64,000 nt of DNA from Calliopsis andreniformis (taxonomy: Eukaryota; Arthropoda; Insecta; Hymenoptera; Andrenidae): positions 558,001 through 622,000 of the forward strand of contig NW_027480423.1 in assembly GCF_051401765.1 (NCBI RefSeq), read 5' to 3'. A program made the translations under genes and the position numbers. The stretch's first letter is position 1; the number at the start of each line of letters is the position of its first letter. This document shows, piece after piece, positions 63,083-64,000 of the stretch. The notes beneath the pieces are model-generated. The model was given only the letters and a program-made list of their open reading frames with translations. It was not told the DNA's origin and did no database searches.

Positions 63083-64000
63083 AGAAGTCAACGCCCGATG
63101 CATAAAATGCAAGAAAAATACAACAGTGTTTCCATCATATATCAGGAATAATTGCAACCAGTTTGAAGGTGATGGCCAATTCTACGTTCCGGGAAACCTA
63201 GACTTAACTCTAGGGCGTTGCTCCACCAGACGAAATAGTTACGGCCTAAGAAGTCAACGCCAGAAGCATAAAATACGATATAAATACAATAGCTGTTCCA
63301 CCGTATAAAACGAATAATTGCAACCACTATGAAACTTATGGTCATTTCTACTTTCCGAGCCACCTAGGCTTCACCCTAGGGCGTTGCTCCAACGGATTGA
63401 ATAGTTAGGGCCTTAGAAGTCAACGTCAGAAGCATAAAATACGATATAAATACAACAGCTTTTCCATCGTATAAAAGGATTAATTGCAACCAGTTTGAAA
63501 GAGAAGGCCAATTCTACCTTCCGGGCAACCTAGGCTTCACTCTACGGCGTTGCTCCACTAGATCGAACTGCTAGGGCCTTAGAAGTCAACGCCAGAAGCA
63601 TAAAATACAATATAAATACAACAGTTTTTCCATCGTATAAAACGAATAATTGCAACCAGTATGAAACTTATGGTCATTTCTACTTTGCGAGCCACCTAGG
63701 CTTCACCCTAGGGCGTTGCTCCAACGGATTGAATAGTTAGGGCCTTAGAAGTCAACGCCCGAACCATAAAATGCAATTAAAATACAACAGTGTTTCCATC
63801 ACATAACAGGAATAATTGCAACCAGTTTGAAAGTGATGGCCAATTCTACGTTCCGGGCAACCTAGGTTTCACTCCAGCGCGTTGCTCCACCAGACCGAAT
63901 AGTTACGTCCTAAGAAGTCAACGCCAGAAGCATAAAATACGATATAAATACAACAGCATTTCCATCGTATAAAACGAATAATTGCAAGCAGTATGAAAGT
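63083..64000 (+). repeat. Start of a third 24-monomer copy, cut by window end
   Basis: Dimers 63083 (Ab with cgatgc and gacgaaatag/B with gagccacc and caacgg) and 63415 (Aj) match 55115 and 55447 at offset 7968. The B after Aj is not B4 but B1-like (catcgtataaaacg, ttgcgagccacc). The following A at 63747 has gcaattaaaatac and cacataacagg, so similarity to the earlier copies ends about 63.6 kb. The last monomer, 63913-64000, is partial. Confidence 0.8.

Larger units (their letters stand above)
1..64000 (+). repeat. 166-bp satellite DNA array filling the window
   Basis: Seen: the phrase agaagtcaacgcc recurs every 166 bp from position 1 (1, 167, 333, 499 and so on) to 63913, always in the same orientation. 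That gives 385 full monomers and one partial. No stretch of non-satellite sequence, inversion or inserted element was found. Composition is about 39-44% GC per monomer. The array runs off both ends, so its true length is unknown. Known: arrays of this kind and monomer size commonly occupy centromeres or pericentromeric heterochromatin in plants and animals. Inferred: this is such a region in a long-read assembly. Family and host species are not recognised, and functional centromere identity cannot be read from sequence alone. Confidence 0.97.

Noticed and set aside
63142..63363. A 73-codon frame on the minus strand, and similar minus-strand frames at 3933-4127, 7595-7777 and 21207-21389.
   Set aside because: They are shadows of satellite sequence opened by single substitutions, with no conserved start or neighbouring gene signals.
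1..64000. A CRISPR array or other repeat-spacer system.
   Set aside because: There are no unique spacers. The entire 166-bp unit is repeated, and differences between units are scattered substitutions.
1..64000. Transposon, rDNA, tRNA or telomeric sequence within the array.
   Set aside because: The monomer register continues to the end with all length drift accounted for, leaving no room for an insertion. No telomere-like short repeats or RNA gene motifs were seen.
1..64000. Inverted segments of the array.
   Set aside because: Every monomer start reads agaagtcaacgcc or a close variant on the plus strand. I found no block in the opposite orientation.

Overview
The whole window is one uninterrupted eukaryotic satellite DNA array. 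It holds 385 complete copies of a ~166-bp monomer plus an 88-bp partial copy at the right edge, all head-to-tail on the same strand. I see no protein-coding gene, RNA gene, transposon, CRISPR array or non-satellite spacer. An array of this size and uniformity is typical of centromeric or pericentromeric heterochromatin, and the monomer length is near nucleosome-repeat size, as in many plant and animal centromeric satellites. I do not recognise the family and cannot name the organism.

The basic unit is a 332-bp dimer. An A-type monomer (usually reading gtcaacgcccg near its start, with an adenine run at monomer positions ~29-36) alternates with a B-type monomer (gtcaacgccag, then a TATAAATA-containing segment). 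A consensus Ac monomer and a consensus B1 monomer differ at about 24 of 166 positions by hand count. Each monomer has an AT-rich part (~positions 21-60, about 22% GC in the Aa type) and a GC-rich part (~101-150, about 60% GC) containing an imperfect inverted repeat. I name subfamilies for reference: Aa, Aa', Ab, Ac, Ad, Ae, Af, Ag, Ah, Aj and B1, B2, B3, B4, B6.

The dimers are assembled into larger, locally homogenised tandem blocks whose periods are nearly exact multiples of 166 bp. Layout: 1-8960, a 22-monomer (3650-bp) period with a substituted middle; 8961-11948, mosaic dimers; 11949-15270, two copies of a 10-monomer (1661-bp) unit; 15271-17925, mosaic; 17926-20913, a diverged cousin of the left edge; 20914-22407, first Ae/Af/Ag types and first break of the A/B alternation; 22408-23403, transition; 23404-27389, two copies of a 12-monomer (1993-bp) unit; 27390-29049, mosaic; 29050-30377, a 664-bp duplication; 30378-31042, transition; 31043-43825, three copies of a ~25-monomer (4150-bp) unit; 43826-45154, linker dimers; 45155-51794, two copies of a 20-monomer (3320-bp) unit; 51795-55114, short duplications with the Ah subfamily; 55115-63082, two copies of a 24-monomer (3984-bp) unit, with a third beginning at 63083.

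The notable biology is therefore evolutionary and structural: repeated unequal exchange visible as chimeric monomers, odd-numbered higher-order units that break the dimer register, length change almost confined to one adenine tract, and a hairpin-capable dyad with base-pair-preserving variants. I found no new gene-encoded system. All short open frames are by-products of the repeat.
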